In this document: piece by piece, positions 32,841-45,216 of the stretch
Numbering within the stretch: position 1 is the first letter of the stretch
Layout: every line of letters starts with the position of its first letter
The notes under the pieces: generated by a model
Database searches by the model: none
Seen by the model: the letters and a program-made list of their open reading frames with translations, nothing else
Told to the model about the DNA's origin: nothing
Made by a program: the position numbers and the translations under genes
DNA from: Mytilus trossulus
Taxonomy: Eukaryota; Mollusca; Bivalvia; Mytilida; Mytilidae
Assembly (NCBI RefSeq): GCF_036588685.1
Contig: NC_086380.1
Coordinates: forward strand, 35,044,692 to 35,108,691
Reading direction: 5' to 3'
Length of the DNA stretch: 64,000 nucleotides

Positions 32841-35387
32841 ACAAAATAAAAAGTAAATCTTTAACTATGATTATGGCAAAGTTTAAATCAATTTTGCTCT
32901 GTAGTTTGTGAGGAGAATGTATGTGTTAGACCTTAGAAATAAACGAAGAGAGATTTTTTTAAATCGTCTTTAAATGGAAATAACACTACTTAAAAGTAAT
33001 CTGATGTTTTAAACAAAGTGGGATTATTTTTAGTTCTAGTCTTGCTGTTCATTTCTGTTAATACAGTTTCTTTCAATACTTTTAATGCCTCTTTTATGGG
33101 CATTATGTTTTCTTGTCTATATGTTTCATTCGTTCTTTTTTTTTCGTCCGTCCGTTCGTCCATCTGTCCCGCTTCAGGTTGAAGTTTATGGTCGAGGCAG
33201 TGTTTAATGAAGTTGAAGCCCAATCAACATGAAACTTGGTACACTAGTTCCCCATGATATACCAAATTAGAGATTTTTCCCAATTTCACGATCCACTAAA
33301 TATAGAAAATTATAGTGCGGATACGGCATCCGTGTACTATGGTTACATTCTAAATCTTTCTATATTTAGAAAAGGGCAAATATTTAAAACAAATTGATAA
33401 CATTTGTCATATTACTTATACTACAAGAAGTTTTGATGAAAATGGACAATAGGTAGAGAGCTGAACATTATGTACATTTCTGCCCTATCCAATTTTTGAA
33501 AGATAACCGACGACGGACACTACTTGATACAAAAATCTGTGGGTCAGATAAGCTCAAAAGATGTACCGACTGTGATAAAAATAACGATATACATGCTAAC
33601 AATATGGCACCCACAATTACTTTCCATAATTTCGACCATTACAGTAAAAAAACTACGGTGTATTCATTCGTGCGTTTGGATTTCATTTTCGGTTAACATT
33701 CATCAGGAAAGTTCAAATCCAAACATTTGAAATCCAATGACGTACATGTATATAAGAAACCAAATAGTATATTCAAAAACGTCATAGTCATGAAAATGTT
33801 TTGGATTAGTATTGGAAAAATAATTGTGGAATTCGTTACAAATAATTGTATGAATTTGTAGATAATATATACTTCACTGTTGGTGGTGTCATGCATATAT
33901 TGTCGTGAATAGTAGATGTCTGTTGCTATTCTGCGCTTTACGTGATGTCGTGAACAATTATATTGTTTGTGTAGTTCCCTGTGTACCGGGTTTGTTCTTG
34001 TCTATACTGTATTCCCGTCACGCAGCGATATTATTTTATAATTTCCATATAAGCGGGAGGTAAGGGTATCCATAAAACCCACCATTTTTCCTAAAATATC
34101 CTGTACGAAGTCATGAATATGGCAGTTGTTTTCAAATAGTCCGTTTCTATGTACATTGACGTTTTTTTTTTGTTGCACTTCAGTGTTTCGTTTATTCTAT
34201 TCCTTCCTCTTATAATTGATACGTGGTTCCCTTGGTTTTATTAAAAAGAAAATGTGAAATGATTGCCAATGAGAAAATTCTACACAAAAGACCAACATGA
34301 CACATAAATGAACAGCTATAGGTCACCGTACGGCCTTAAACAATGAGCAAAACCCATACCGCAAAGTCAGCTATTAAAGGCCCCGAAATAACAATGTAAA
34401 TCAATTCAAACAAGAAAACTAACGGCCTTATTCATATAAATAAAAGGACGAAAAACAAATGTGTAACACATAAACAAACGACAACCACTGAATTACAGGC
34501 TCCTGACTTGGGACAGTCATATACATACATACATAATTAACCATGTTAGCGGGATCCCAACCCACCCATCCTTAACAAGGGACATTTAGTATGTAACCCG
34601 GATTTATTTTCTTTCAATCTTTTAAAAAGCGGTGTACTATTATTGCCTAATGTTGCCTTTAAATGTGGCCAATATGTTCCTATAAGTAAAAATAATATGA
34701 GGTCAATTTTGCCTTTGGAAGTAAGGAACCTCATGCAGTTTCTTCATAATTTTTTAATCAATCAATAGATAAATATGTTATTTTATGTATGTACATTTTA
34801 TATACTTGAGTTGCACATTACATACACTCTGTCATAGCCTATGTCTTTATGATATATTATGAAGAAAAAGATTCAATATTACAGGGTTATCCATATATTT
34901 TGTTTATATAAGAAAAAAATGTATAGCAAGATAATAAAAAAAAAACGACCGAAATAGCTTCAATGTTTAGTTGTAAAATAGAAACTATATCAATTTGAAA
35001 TCTATCGACTCTCTACTGTTATGATTCTGATATGTGTAATCCAAATCTTTTTCGGATTGCTTTTCTTGTGTGTAAACATATGCTCTAATTGATATCGAAA
35101 TGGTGCATATTTGGTCGATTCTGCAATGATTGTCATTTAACAAATATATAGGAATAAATTAGAATGAAATGAATAACATAGAATATCGTGTCTTTTTGTT
35201 TTGTTCACACATTGATGTCAATATAGTGGAAGTTTATGCAGGTGAGATATAAAGCTAGCTATGAAACCAGGTCGTATTAAATATTAAATCTGGTACTTTT
35301 GCATTTGTAGCTAAGACGTTGTCAGTTTATTTTCGATTTATAAATTTTATTTTCCTTTTGGTATCTTTCGTTCCTCTTATGATAATT
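32841..35387. repeat. Intergenic region with dispersed repeats
   Basis: Bases 33060-33350 are the CGCTTCAGGTTGAAGTTTAT family with a (CGTC/CGTT)n head. Bases 34130-34250 and 34556-34640 carry parts of a family with TTGCACTTCAGTGTTTCGTT and TGTAACCCGGATTTATTTTC. Between them, 34255-34550 is a SINE-like block (GATTGCCAATGAGAAAATTC, GTACGGCCTTAAACAATGAG, ACAACCACTGAATTACAGGC). No gene is supported in 33.35-34.1 or 34.74-35.39 kb. Confidence 0.6.
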
Positions 35388-35710
35388 ATTTACACCACTG
35401 GGTCGCTGCAACTGCTGGTGGACGTGTCTTCCAGATGGTATCACCAGCCCAGTAGTTAGCACTTCGGTTTTGACATGAATATCAATTATATGGTCATTTT
35501 TACAAATTTTCGGTTACAAAAATTTTTTTTAATCTAAAGATTTTCTTATCCCAGGAAGAGATTACCATAGCCGTATTTGACAAAATTTTTTGGTAGATTT
35601 GGTCATGAATGCTCTTCAACTTTGTACTTTATAACTTTGTTGATCGGATTGTCACTGATGAGTCGTATGTAGACGAACCGAACGACTGGCGTATTAGATT
35701 ATAATCCTGG
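35388..35710 (+). repeat. Dispersed repeat split by the 1.76-kb element
   Basis: It carries ACACCACTGGGTCGCTGCAA, GGTATCACCAGCCCAGTAGT and GATGAGTCGTATGTAGACGA, ending ATTATAATCCTGG. The expected continuation (CTTTGATAACTA) resumes at 37478, beyond the element at 35711-37472. Confidence 0.7.
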
Positions 35711-37472
35711 GGCCGGTAACAAGAAATTTTATTAAGAGAGGTCATAAGTATTGAATTAAGGGGAAGATAAGATAATTCTAAAATCACTCAAAGAGTGTAA
35801 ATCAAAGCTCCCTCAGGTTGTTCGTAGATCGCTCTTATTTCTCCCTTAGGTTGCATCGTAATAGTTTTCAAGTTACGAGTTCTTAACAATTTTCTGGTGA
35901 CTCCGTTTTTTGGTTCCTCTGAAAGAAATTAGAATAAACTTAAAGGAATCATAGAAACGTTTTAATGAACGATAAAATACGATATTAAACAATCAACTAT
36001 CCATTAAACCCAAGAAAAACAATTCTGGCCGCAGACCACCATTATTCTTCCGGCGCTTTTTTTTATAAAAGTAAAATTGAATTAAAAAAATTTGCACCGC
36101 TTCAAACATGAAACTATTTTAACTGCTTATAAAACATAAATATTTTAATAAAAATATGCTTGTCTCAGGACAATTTTTTGAGGGCCCTATTATTCACCAG
36201 GCAATCATGGGTAGGATTTTAATCGAGTATAAATGACGAGTCTCAAATGACTTAGGCTTATTTTTCTATCCTACCGTTCATTTCGGTCAAATCACTACTA
36301 GAATGGTTTACTTTTATAATTTGTAATTTGGATGGAGAATTGTCTCATTGGCACTCATACCACATATTCTTATATTTTTTCATATTAAATCAATTTTTTT
36401 CACATTTTAAAAGCCTTCTTACAAAAAAAAATCACAAAATTACTTAACTCCGAGGAATATTCAAAACGGAAATTGTGTCCTTAACCAAATGGCAAAATCA
36501 AATGATTAAACACGTCAAGCGATTGGACGACACTTGTCATATTCATGACTTGTTACAGGCATTTTCAAAGTGTAAACAATGATGGATTGAACCTGGTTAA
36601 GAGAGCTGAATATCTCACTTGTATGACAGTCTTGTCAAATTCCATGATATTGATAACGATGCGTGAACAAAAAAGAAACAATAGGCAAACATTAAAAAAA
36701 ACCCAGGTATACAACAACACCCAACCCACTAAAAACTGAAGATGATTTTAGATGATTCGGAAGGGTGAACAAATCCTGATCCAGGTGCGGTGCCCATCGT
36801 GTTGCTCATCATATTACAAAGTCGGTAAATAATTGATCAACCAACTCATGATAGCTTCGGTAAAATTTAAGGAGTGATGATTTAAACTTCACCGTTTCGA
36901 ACTCTTGGTTTAAAATTGAAAAAAAAGGTCACAAATTTCTCCTTGCTTTATATTTAACACTTCTCTCAACAAGCCAAAATTGTAATGATTTACAACAAAG
37001 AGAAACTACCATCCTCCACATGCATGGCCAAGAAAACACTGATATATAATTTCTTATTCAGATGAATTAATAATTAGAATAAAAAGTTCTAAGGTTGACG
37101 TATTAACTTTTTTAAGCAGCTTGTTCTAATATTACCAAGTGAATGTACAGCTAAGAGCAGTCGGGACCACTCTTACAAAAAATGTCAAGTGAAGCTATTG
37201 CGAATTGTTCTTGGTACACCCCTAAGTTGCTAAGTTCGTTTTAAGAACATTTAATAACTGACCAAAATTTAAGAATGATTTTGTGGTACCGGAATTAGTA
37301 AGAATGCTTTAAGTTAGACGTAAGAATCGTTCTTACATCATGCACGTTTTCAAAACATTAAGGGCTGTCAATCATTCGAAGATAGGTCTGAGGTAGGGTC
37401 ATGTTACATTCTTAATTCTTAAGACGCCCTTAAGACGTTCGTAGGACATACGAATGCTTCTTGTTATCGGCC
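35711..37472. mobile_element. 1.76-kb terminal-inverted-repeat element with CCTGG target duplication
   Basis: The left end GGCCGGTAACAAGAA (35711-35725) pairs with the right end TTCTTGTTATCGGCC (37458-37472). CCTGG flanks both sides (35706-35710 and 37473-37477), and the interrupted host repeat reads through when the element is removed. The interior has no transposase-like frame. It contains other repeats: a SINE tail at 36328-36383 (GGATGGAGAATTGTCTCATT) and a CATATTCATGACTTG family copy at 36420-36600. Part of the 1.76 kb is therefore later nested insertion. The element is non-autonomous; the superfamily is not assigned. Confidence 0.7.
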
Positions 37473-37529
37473 CCTGGTTCCTTTGATAACTAATTATCAA
37501 CAACTGTCTACATGAAAAATGTCTGTTTC

Positions 37530-37660
37530 AGGTTGATAATGTGACAGTTGTTATCCATTTGGTTGATGTGTTTGAGCTTTTGATTTTGCCATTCGATTAG
37601 GGACTTTTCGTTTTGAAATTTCCTCGGAGTTTTTGTGTGATTTTACTTTATAAAATATCG
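37530..37660 (+). repeat. Dispersed repeat tail
   Basis: GTGACAGTTGTTATCCATTT and TTGAGCTTTTGATTTTGCCA followed by TTCCTCGGAGTTTTTGTG mark the 3' part of the family whose longest copy here is 46.59-47.18 kb. Confidence 0.6.
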
Positions 37661-39149
37661 TAAATGAGCTACATTATGTCAATCAGACAAACCGAAAAAA
37701 AAAATAAGATCTGTCTCTCCATACTGTTTTTAAATAACATTGAATAGTAAATGTTTAAGATTGATTCTTTTGAAAAGTAGAGATCCGTAATAGGTAACTA
37801 CCGGGTTAGTGTGTTCTGCCACCAAACATGAAGACGGTTTGGATTGTAAGACTTTTGTTTTTCGTTGTTCTTATGTTTGGTAAGTTTTTTGGTTTCAAAA
37901 TGAGTTTTAAAAAGATTTGTACAATGCTAAAACATTTCGGTTATTGCAAAACATCACGAGGCAATTTCAAAATTGGACTAAAAGAATTTTGTACTCTCAA
38001 TTTATGCTAATCGTTTCATACTGGCGGTGAAACTATTTGATAAAAATGAAAATATGAAAGTAAGAAAAACATGCATTTGTTTTTAATACTATCCAATAAA
38101 CTGATCTGCACCGAAGATAATTCTCTGTGTCTGCAAATAAAATTTTACATATCAAGAAAATGTCTGCTAAACAAAAATGAAGTGATCGGAAGATTAATAG
38201 ATAATAATGATTAAATTATGTCTTGAAATGTAGGTACTTACTTATTACTTCTATTATTCTGTAAAATATGATTGTAATTTAGTTAATAGAATAAGATTAA
38301 AATCTTTCACAATACACAATTTTATAATTTTATGAATTTAATGTCAAAATATTGTCACGTAAATTATTTATGGACAAATAAATGAAAAGAAAGTTAACTT
38401 GAATATGTGAAGAAAAATTAGGTAGAAAATGAATCGCAACTTTTTTTAAATTAAGTGCTAATCTACATAAGAATCAGGCAGTGGTGAAAACATGACAAAC
38501 AAAAACCCACTCAGGTTGTCATTAATTTATGTTTAAAATGTATTATGATGCAAAAATATACCATTCGTTTCCTTGTCCTGTTCTGGTAATTGGAGATAAC
38601 ATTTGGTAACGATGCACTAGAAATTAACAATTAAGGGGAGCTAACTCTGTAATTTGCTATCATTCTAACCAAAGTTTATCTAAAGATTTCTCAAGTTACC
38701 AGACACGCAGACGCTAAAGACCTACCATTTCTAAATCAGGAAGAGTGTTACTTCACAATAGGATGGCTAGGTAGGTGTTTTTTTCAGCCATATTTTGATT
38801 CTTTTTCAAAATTGCCAGATTCTTAAAAAGGCTGGCACTTTAATGAGCGAAAACACATTTCTTACTGTAAGACAGTAATATGAGGAGGAAAAGTACTTCG
38901 TATAATAATTGAGCTGCGTCGAATAAAAAATTTCCTGATACAAGTGCACGTGAAAATATGAACACATACATTTATAAGTAAGTAAATAAGTTAGTAAATG
39001 GTTTATTATAATCACTTGTGAACATAGATCAATATAATATATACCATTTGCATTAGACTTTCACATATTTAGGAAAATTTAAATACGAAGTCCAAAATCT
39101 ATTTTGGTATGTTTCGGTATGGTTCTTTTATCAAATCATGAACAAATTA

Positions 39150-42060
39150 CAAATTTTGTGTAGCAGATTTTCAACTGGATAACAGTTTACAGATGGGGAT
39201 TAATCGGTTTAATTTCTATCTGACGTAGCTGTCCTTAAAACGAGGACAAAGATATCATATATTTTAAAGTTGATTATTGTGTGAAAATTGGCCTTACCTA
39301 AGATTAAAAATTTGCATTACTTTGTGTAAATGCTATTGACTTTAATAATAAGTACAGGGCAAATTCATTTCAATAAATAACACATGTATAAAGCTGATTT
39401 GTGATTTTTATTTGTTTTATTTCTATATATATATCAGACAAGTAACTCTATCCCGCAGTATCGTTTTTTTTGCATTTATTAAATTGTATATTGTTATATT
39501 TTTTTTGTGCATATTATGTTGGAATAAATAGTATGTTATTCTATATTATACATAGACTTGCATGTATACCAAACAAATATATATATGTATATATATATAA
39601 ATCATGCAACGTAAGAAAAATTGTTTGTTTCCAATTAATAGATGGTTTCACATTTGATAGATCATCGTTACTGCTTTATATTATGTTAGTTCATTATCAT
39701 GATTTAAGAATTTAAATAAATGTGATTTTCTTTTCTTTACACATTGATATTTGAAGGTCAATTTTATTCATGAAGTAGAAAATATTGTATTTTGGGAAAA
39801 TTTTCGAAATTGCTGAGAATGGCGTATATCAATAGTATTTATGGTTTCTGAAGATTTCCAAACAGCAACTCTTCAAAAACGCCTCATCAGAAATCATGAT
39901 TGTCATATTCCTGAATCTGTACAGGTATTTCATACGTTGAAAACATAATAGGTAAAAATGTCAAAAATATGGATGCAGCAGTCAACATTGTGTTGTAATC
40001 TTAATCACTTTACCAATGATTTGATGATTTGTTTAATCGTTAACACAAAAGGCAAAATGATAGATTTTAAAAAAGTGGGAGGGGGATATTCAGTAATTAT
40101 ATATATATATATATATAATTTAACCTTGGTTTATTGTAAAGCGTGATAAATGCAACATATACAATTGCAATGGATAACAGTATGTATTGTAGGGTTATTA
40201 TATCAAATCATTCTCAAACAATACATACTTTAAGATTTTTTAGATTTTCAACTCGATATAATTTAACAGATGTAAGTCGATCAGGTCAATTTCTATCTGA
40301 TGCAGATGTCCTTATACGAGGACGAATTTATTATTTATTTTAAGTTTTAGATTTTTAATGACTTATTGTTTTACATTTCTAGAATTACATTTCTTTGTGT
40401 AAATGCTATTGAATAATTACAATAAGAAAAAGACAATATAATCACAATGAATAATACATGTATAAAAGAGTGACGAAAGATACCAAAAGGACAGTCAAAA
40501 CATAAAGCTTTTTTGTGTTTTTATTTGTTTCATTTTTATTGTACCACACAAAACATAATATCTCTCATTATGGTTCTTTTGTATTTGTTTAACTGTAAAT
40601 TGTCATACCTTGTGGGTATATTATGTTGGAATAAATTATCTATAATACTAAAATTACGAGGTCCAATTTGTCAGCCGTCATCACGTAAAAACGACGAATC
40701 AAAGAATTCAACTTTATATTTAACTAATATAGTACAAAGATGTATATTAAAAATTACACCACTTCAGGCCCTTTTGTTTTCCACGTAATTAATATTGCCA
40801 ATAATTAAGAAGTTCCGGGTCGAGTACGATACCGATACCAATAGTATATTCACCTGTTACCTATTACCTTATCTGTACGTTCCGCATCTGACAGGCGCAC
40901 CACCAAACGATGTATTCAGGATTAATATGCTATATACACGGGTCATATTCACAGGTTTGACACTACTAAATTGTCAAATTGTTACCCATTGTAGTATTTT
41001 AATCAGTAAGACTTTCTTAGATAACAAATCTGGACTTTTTCAATTGTATTCATAACTAATATATTACAATGCTGTTGATTAAAAAATACTCCATTCCAGG
41101 ACCTTTTGTTTTCCAAATAATTAATGTTACCAATAATTGATATGACAATACTAATATTAAAATAAGGCTTGCGCATAGTTATATAGTTTTCCAAATAATC
41201 AATAATAATTGATAAGTTTCAGTTCGACGGGTTCAAACAGAAAGATTTGAAAGCAGAGAAAACTGTGTATCTTATAATCGGCATGACTTTTTCAGATGAC
41301 AATACTAATACTAAAATAAGGTTTGCGCATAGTTATATACTTTAATTCATTCACAGTCCCGCGATATCACGGGTGTGTTCTAGTATGTTATTATTATGAT
41401 ATGTTACATGCACGTGCCTATATAAATACACTGCATGATAAAAGAAAATGTGTAAAAATCATGCAACGTGAAAAAATCTTTTGTTTTAAATAAATCAGAT
41501 TTTCAATTACGACAATTTTACATTTGATCAAACATCTATGCTGATTTAAGTCTTACAAGTTCATGATTCTGATTTGAAGTTTTTTAAAACAGATATGATT
41601 TTTATTTATGTGCACATTTTCATTCGATGATCAATTTAATTTATGAATATTCCGAGAATGTCTTCAAAATCTACAGAGAATAGCGAATTTTTATAGTTTA
41701 ATTTAATTCTGAAAATATCCAGATACCATCTCTGATCATCTCTTCAAAAACACCTCACCTACAATTATAATTTCTTAATTCGAATCTGAATGCCAATTTT
41801 ATTTGAAACTGTGAAAAAAACAAAGCATATTACCAATTGAGAGTGACATTTTAAATTCATATATTCATAATACTGATATATTTAAACCATAATGTGTTTC
41901 AATAATATGGATATATTGTAACAACAGGTACACCCACAATATTGAGTGTATCTAATTTACTGTTAATACAAAATGATAGATTTAAAACGTTTAACAGGGG
42001 GATATTTAGTAATTTTATCTTGTTTCATTGTAAACAGAATAAAGGCAGAATATCCAATTA
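39150..42060. repeat. Segmental duplication inside intron 1 of the Ly6 pseudogene
   Basis: Unit 1 (about 39150-40140) and unit 2 (about 40230-42060, less the Helitron) align. Examples: CAATTTCTATCTGATGCAGA against TAATTTCTATCTGACGTAGC, ATTATGTTGGAATAAAT in both, AAATCATGCAACGT in both, and CAACTCTTCAAAAACGCCTC against CATCTCTTCAAAAACACCTC. Short matches to intron 1 of the intact gene (ATGAATAATACATGTA near 30265) show that the sequence predates the duplication of the gene. Confidence 0.65.
40639..41383 (+). mobile_element. Non-autonomous Helitron-type element, 745 bp
   Basis: The 5' end is TC (40639). The 3' end is CTAG (41380-41383), preceded by a GC-rich hairpin CCCGCGATATCACGGG a few bases upstream. 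It sits between A (40638) and T (41384) without target duplication, all as expected for Helitrons. The paralogous intron segment at about 39523 reads GGAATAAATAGTATGTTATT and gives the empty site. Inside, GACAATACTAATA(T/C)TAAAA occurs twice (41144 and 41298), and CCTTTTGTTTTCCA-type blocks are repeated. Bivalve pearl-type elements have a comparable build. Confidence 0.8.
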
Positions 42061-42823
42061 CACATGATGACATGATGGTTAAAAGTTATATTGTGTTATC
42101 TGCTTGCTTCTCATAATGTGTATATAATGGTTGTTGAATAAAGTTCAAGGTTACTAATGTTTTATTATGTTCTATTCAAGGTCAAATAACATTCAGTGAG
42201 ATATTTTACAGATTTTAGTAAAAAAATATCATGCAACACTGGCTCGTAAACTACAATTTAAAATCGAAAAAATAATGCATTTATCTCATTTACTATTCGC
42301 CATATCACTGAATAAATGTTTTTTAAATGGTACAAATGTGTATAGAAATCACATAAAATCGCCGCAAAACCATCACAAATTTGTCTTAGATTCATCAAAT
42401 ATCTGATTTATACTCCATAGATATTTTTTAAAGCATGCAATTCTATTTTCATGATTCAAAATAAATATAGGGTCATCGACTTTATATTTACGCTATACAT
42501 CATTCAAAGTTGTGTTCTTTGTGAAAAATCCCACAACGTGCCGAAATTGTTGTAACGTCATCGCATTAGAGGCTGTTAAATTTTATTTATTTTACGTTTT
42601 TTTAATACCATCAAGGTAACAAATTGATTATTAAGTCGTAGACCATAACATGATTACTTTATATCCTTAAAACGAAAAAAATATGTTTCCGAATTTTTAT
42701 TTTTTTTTGAAAAAGATGAAAGATGAAAAATCAACGGAGCAAGAATAAGAGATTTTATGATTTGAAGACAAATTTTAGAAGGTTGTTCGCCGATATTATG
42801 TGCTTTCTTTATAAATATTATTA

Positions 42824-42967
42824 GTTACATAGTGTGCTAGTGACCTAATACGGTATATGAAGGAGACAGTAAATGCAATATGGGGTGAGAGCGAAGCTCG
42901 AATCCCAATATGGAATTTACTGACCCCATATATAATACCGTATTACGTCACAAGCACACTATGTAAC
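42824..42967. repeat. Palindromic MITE, 144 bp
   Basis: GTTACATAGTGTGCTAGTGA on the left pairs with TCACAAGCACACTATGTAAC on the right, and TAATACGGTAT with ATACCGTATTA inside. The centre has the self-complementary GAGCGAAGCTC. It lies in intron 1 of the Ly6 pseudogene. Confidence 0.75.
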
Positions 42968-43195
42968 GAATTTTTCTTACCGACTAAATTAACGTGTAAA
43001 ATTTAGTCTAGTGACCTATCAAGATGAACAAGTCTTCAATGCTGTTAGCAATAAGAAACTACGTCCATTTATCGCCAACAATAACAACTTGTTAGGTTTA
43101 ACATTGTTTTATGAATTTATTTCCATCTCAATCATCAATTTCTTCGTCTGTTGAAACCTTTATGATTTTTTCTCAGTACCGTTTTGTTTTTATTA

Positions 43196-43345
43196 TGGGA
43201 CATAACACCACTACTAACCGTGTATGAAATCAGCTCCGCCTCCATTCTTACCGAATATGGAATATAAAGGGACGTGACACCACTACTAACCGTGTATGAA
43301 ATAAGCCCCGCCACCCTACCAACCTAATATGAAATATACATGGTA
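43196..43345. repeat. Short tandem duplication, about 72-bp unit
   Basis: GGGACATAACACCACTACTA and GGGACGTGACACCACTACTA head two units that continue ACCGTGTATGAAAT(C/A)AGC. It is non-coding and in the same intron. Confidence 0.7.
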
Positions 43346-43713
43346 TCCACCCGGACGCTTTTAAACAATCAAATTCCTAGAAATCTTTAGGAGGTAAGAT
43401 AATTAACAAATCTGTAATATTTAAGGTTATAAAAGAAGTAAATTCCATATTTTTTAGATTTTCATTTGTAGTTCAACGAGATAAGATTTGTATGCAAAAT
43501 TTTAGCAAAATCCACTGTAAAGCCCATTTACTCTTCCTTGTCCTTGAGTATGGTTTACTACTTATCTGATCAACACATAATTTCGGGAGCAATACCATAC
43601 AAATCTTTCGAATTCAAAATAATCCTTAAACGATGTAAAATGATTTGAGACTTCTTGAATGTTTCAGAAACACAGTGTGAAACTCACATGTGTTTTGCCT
43701 GCAGGGACTCTCC

Positions 43714-43903
43714 TGAATGTATCTCCCTCATGCAAAGCTCTGATTCCTTTCACGAATTTGGTTATACTTTTTGGACCTTTTGAATTATATCATTTTTTAT
43801 ATATGCTTTGGATTTCAAATATTTTGGCCACGAGCATCACTGAAGAGACATGTATTGTCGAAATGCGCATCTGGTGCAACAAAATTGGTACCGTTGATTT
43901 TAT
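43714..43903 (+). mobile_element. About 190-bp repeat inserted in Ly6 pseudogene exon 2
   Basis: The block from TGAATGTATCTCCCTCATGC to ACCGTTGATTTTATT is absent from the intact gene, where GACTCTTCCAACGCAG is continuous at about 31178-31193. Here the exon reads GGGACTCTCC, then the insertion, then CCAACGCAGAAGG. TCC on both sides may be a short target duplication. The same element, inverted, is at 22278-22478. Confidence 0.85.
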
Positions 43904-45216
43904 TCCAACGCAGAAGGTCAAAATGACTGTCAGGTTAACACTGGAAGGATGGAAGAGCTGCATACTATTCTAACTTCATGAATATACGGACGATGCGGAT
44001 AATTTCATGAAGGATTATAAGAATGATCCGTACGTACAGAACTGTAGTGCTTTGGCTGGACATAACTATTATTGTGTAGAGGAATTTGAAGGAGGAGGTA
44101 TGTTTTTAAACCAATTTTACAGTCTTTGAGTTGTTTTGAAAAAAAACACAGAAATACCTAAGGAGATATGAAAATGCAAAAACGCAAGGAAAACCCAACC
44201 TTGGTAAAACGACAAACAAAGAATAGACCAACACTAGTCCACAAAACAAGACAGATTACTTAAGATTGATCAATGGAAACTCTCCCGAATCGTTGTTGAA
44301 TAGAATAGAAAAGCCAAAATATTTAAAGCTTTTCATAATTATGTACCACTGTGCACACTTCATGTGATTGTTTCATTTTAAATGTCATGATACAGTCAAC
44401 AGCATATGAAAACATAAGTCTTTAATAGTGCTCTGAAAATAAATGGTTACACTTTTAACTAGTTCTACTATCTTTGATTTTTTTAAAGAGTTAATGGCTC
44501 TTTTCAATATGACATTATTACATGTCTCACAGCAAGTTAAACTGGAGAGTTTACTAATGAAAAATCAGCAATCCTTTGGAGATTTGTAAAATATTTCGGG
44601 TCTTTCGATGGGCTGTCAATAAATGTAAAAAGGAATTACTAACAAATTGCTTCTGAAACTCATCGAATAATTGTATACTGGGAAAATATCTACAGCTACT
44701 TTCCCGGTATTAAATACCTAATGAAGGAGAAGTTATTATTAACAAACACAAATATAATTGCTTACCATATTGTTGTAAAACATACCAAAGCCATACACCA
44801 GATATATTATTTGTATATATATATATTACATTCCAGGATTCATGAATGCGTTTATCAGAACATGTTGCGATGGCATTACCTAGTCGTTTAACACAACAGC
44901 TTTGAAAACTCTAAAGAATGTGCAAAACAGTAACGATTCCTTGTGTCAACATAGTACAGGCACTATAACGACAACTTGTGTAACAATGTGCACAGGAAAC
45001 TTTTGTAATGGACCGACCGCTGCGGAGTATTCTGTACATGCATACACAACTTTAGCATTGCTTTCGATGAGTCTTAAACATTGTTTTTCTTACTCAAGTC
45101 AGCAACGGTATGGAATGTAGTGACAATACATGATTCATGAATTAAAAAAGCGGTTAGATGTATCCGAAGTAGGTTTTACAATTCCACATAAAAAATATAA
45201 ATACTTTCATAATAAA

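Larger units (their letters stand above)
37828..45120 (+). pseudogene. Tandem paralogue of the Ly6/uPAR-like gene, disabled
   Basis: Exon 1 at 37828-37879 encodes the signal peptide start MKTVWIVRLLFFVV with an intact GTAAGT donor. Exon 2 (43668-44099) and exon 3 (44837-45120) match the gene at 29.4-32.6 kb closely. Three independent lesions are visible. A repeat of about 190 bases at 43714-43903 splits exon 2 and brings a stop in frame. A one-base gain near 43970 shifts the frame. A TAG at about 44879 in exon 3 replaces the TGG of the intact copy. In addition, one cysteine of the paired CC in exon 2 is Tyr. The cysteine pattern near the C-terminus (CNG) is otherwise kept. AATAAA lies at 45211-45216. 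Intron 1 is 5.8 kb against 1.7 kb in the intact copy. Confidence 0.85.

Noticed and set aside
43659..43973. 104-residue open frame over Ly6 pseudogene exon 2
   Set aside because: It is in the wrong frame for the Ly6 peptide and exists only because of the inserted repeat.
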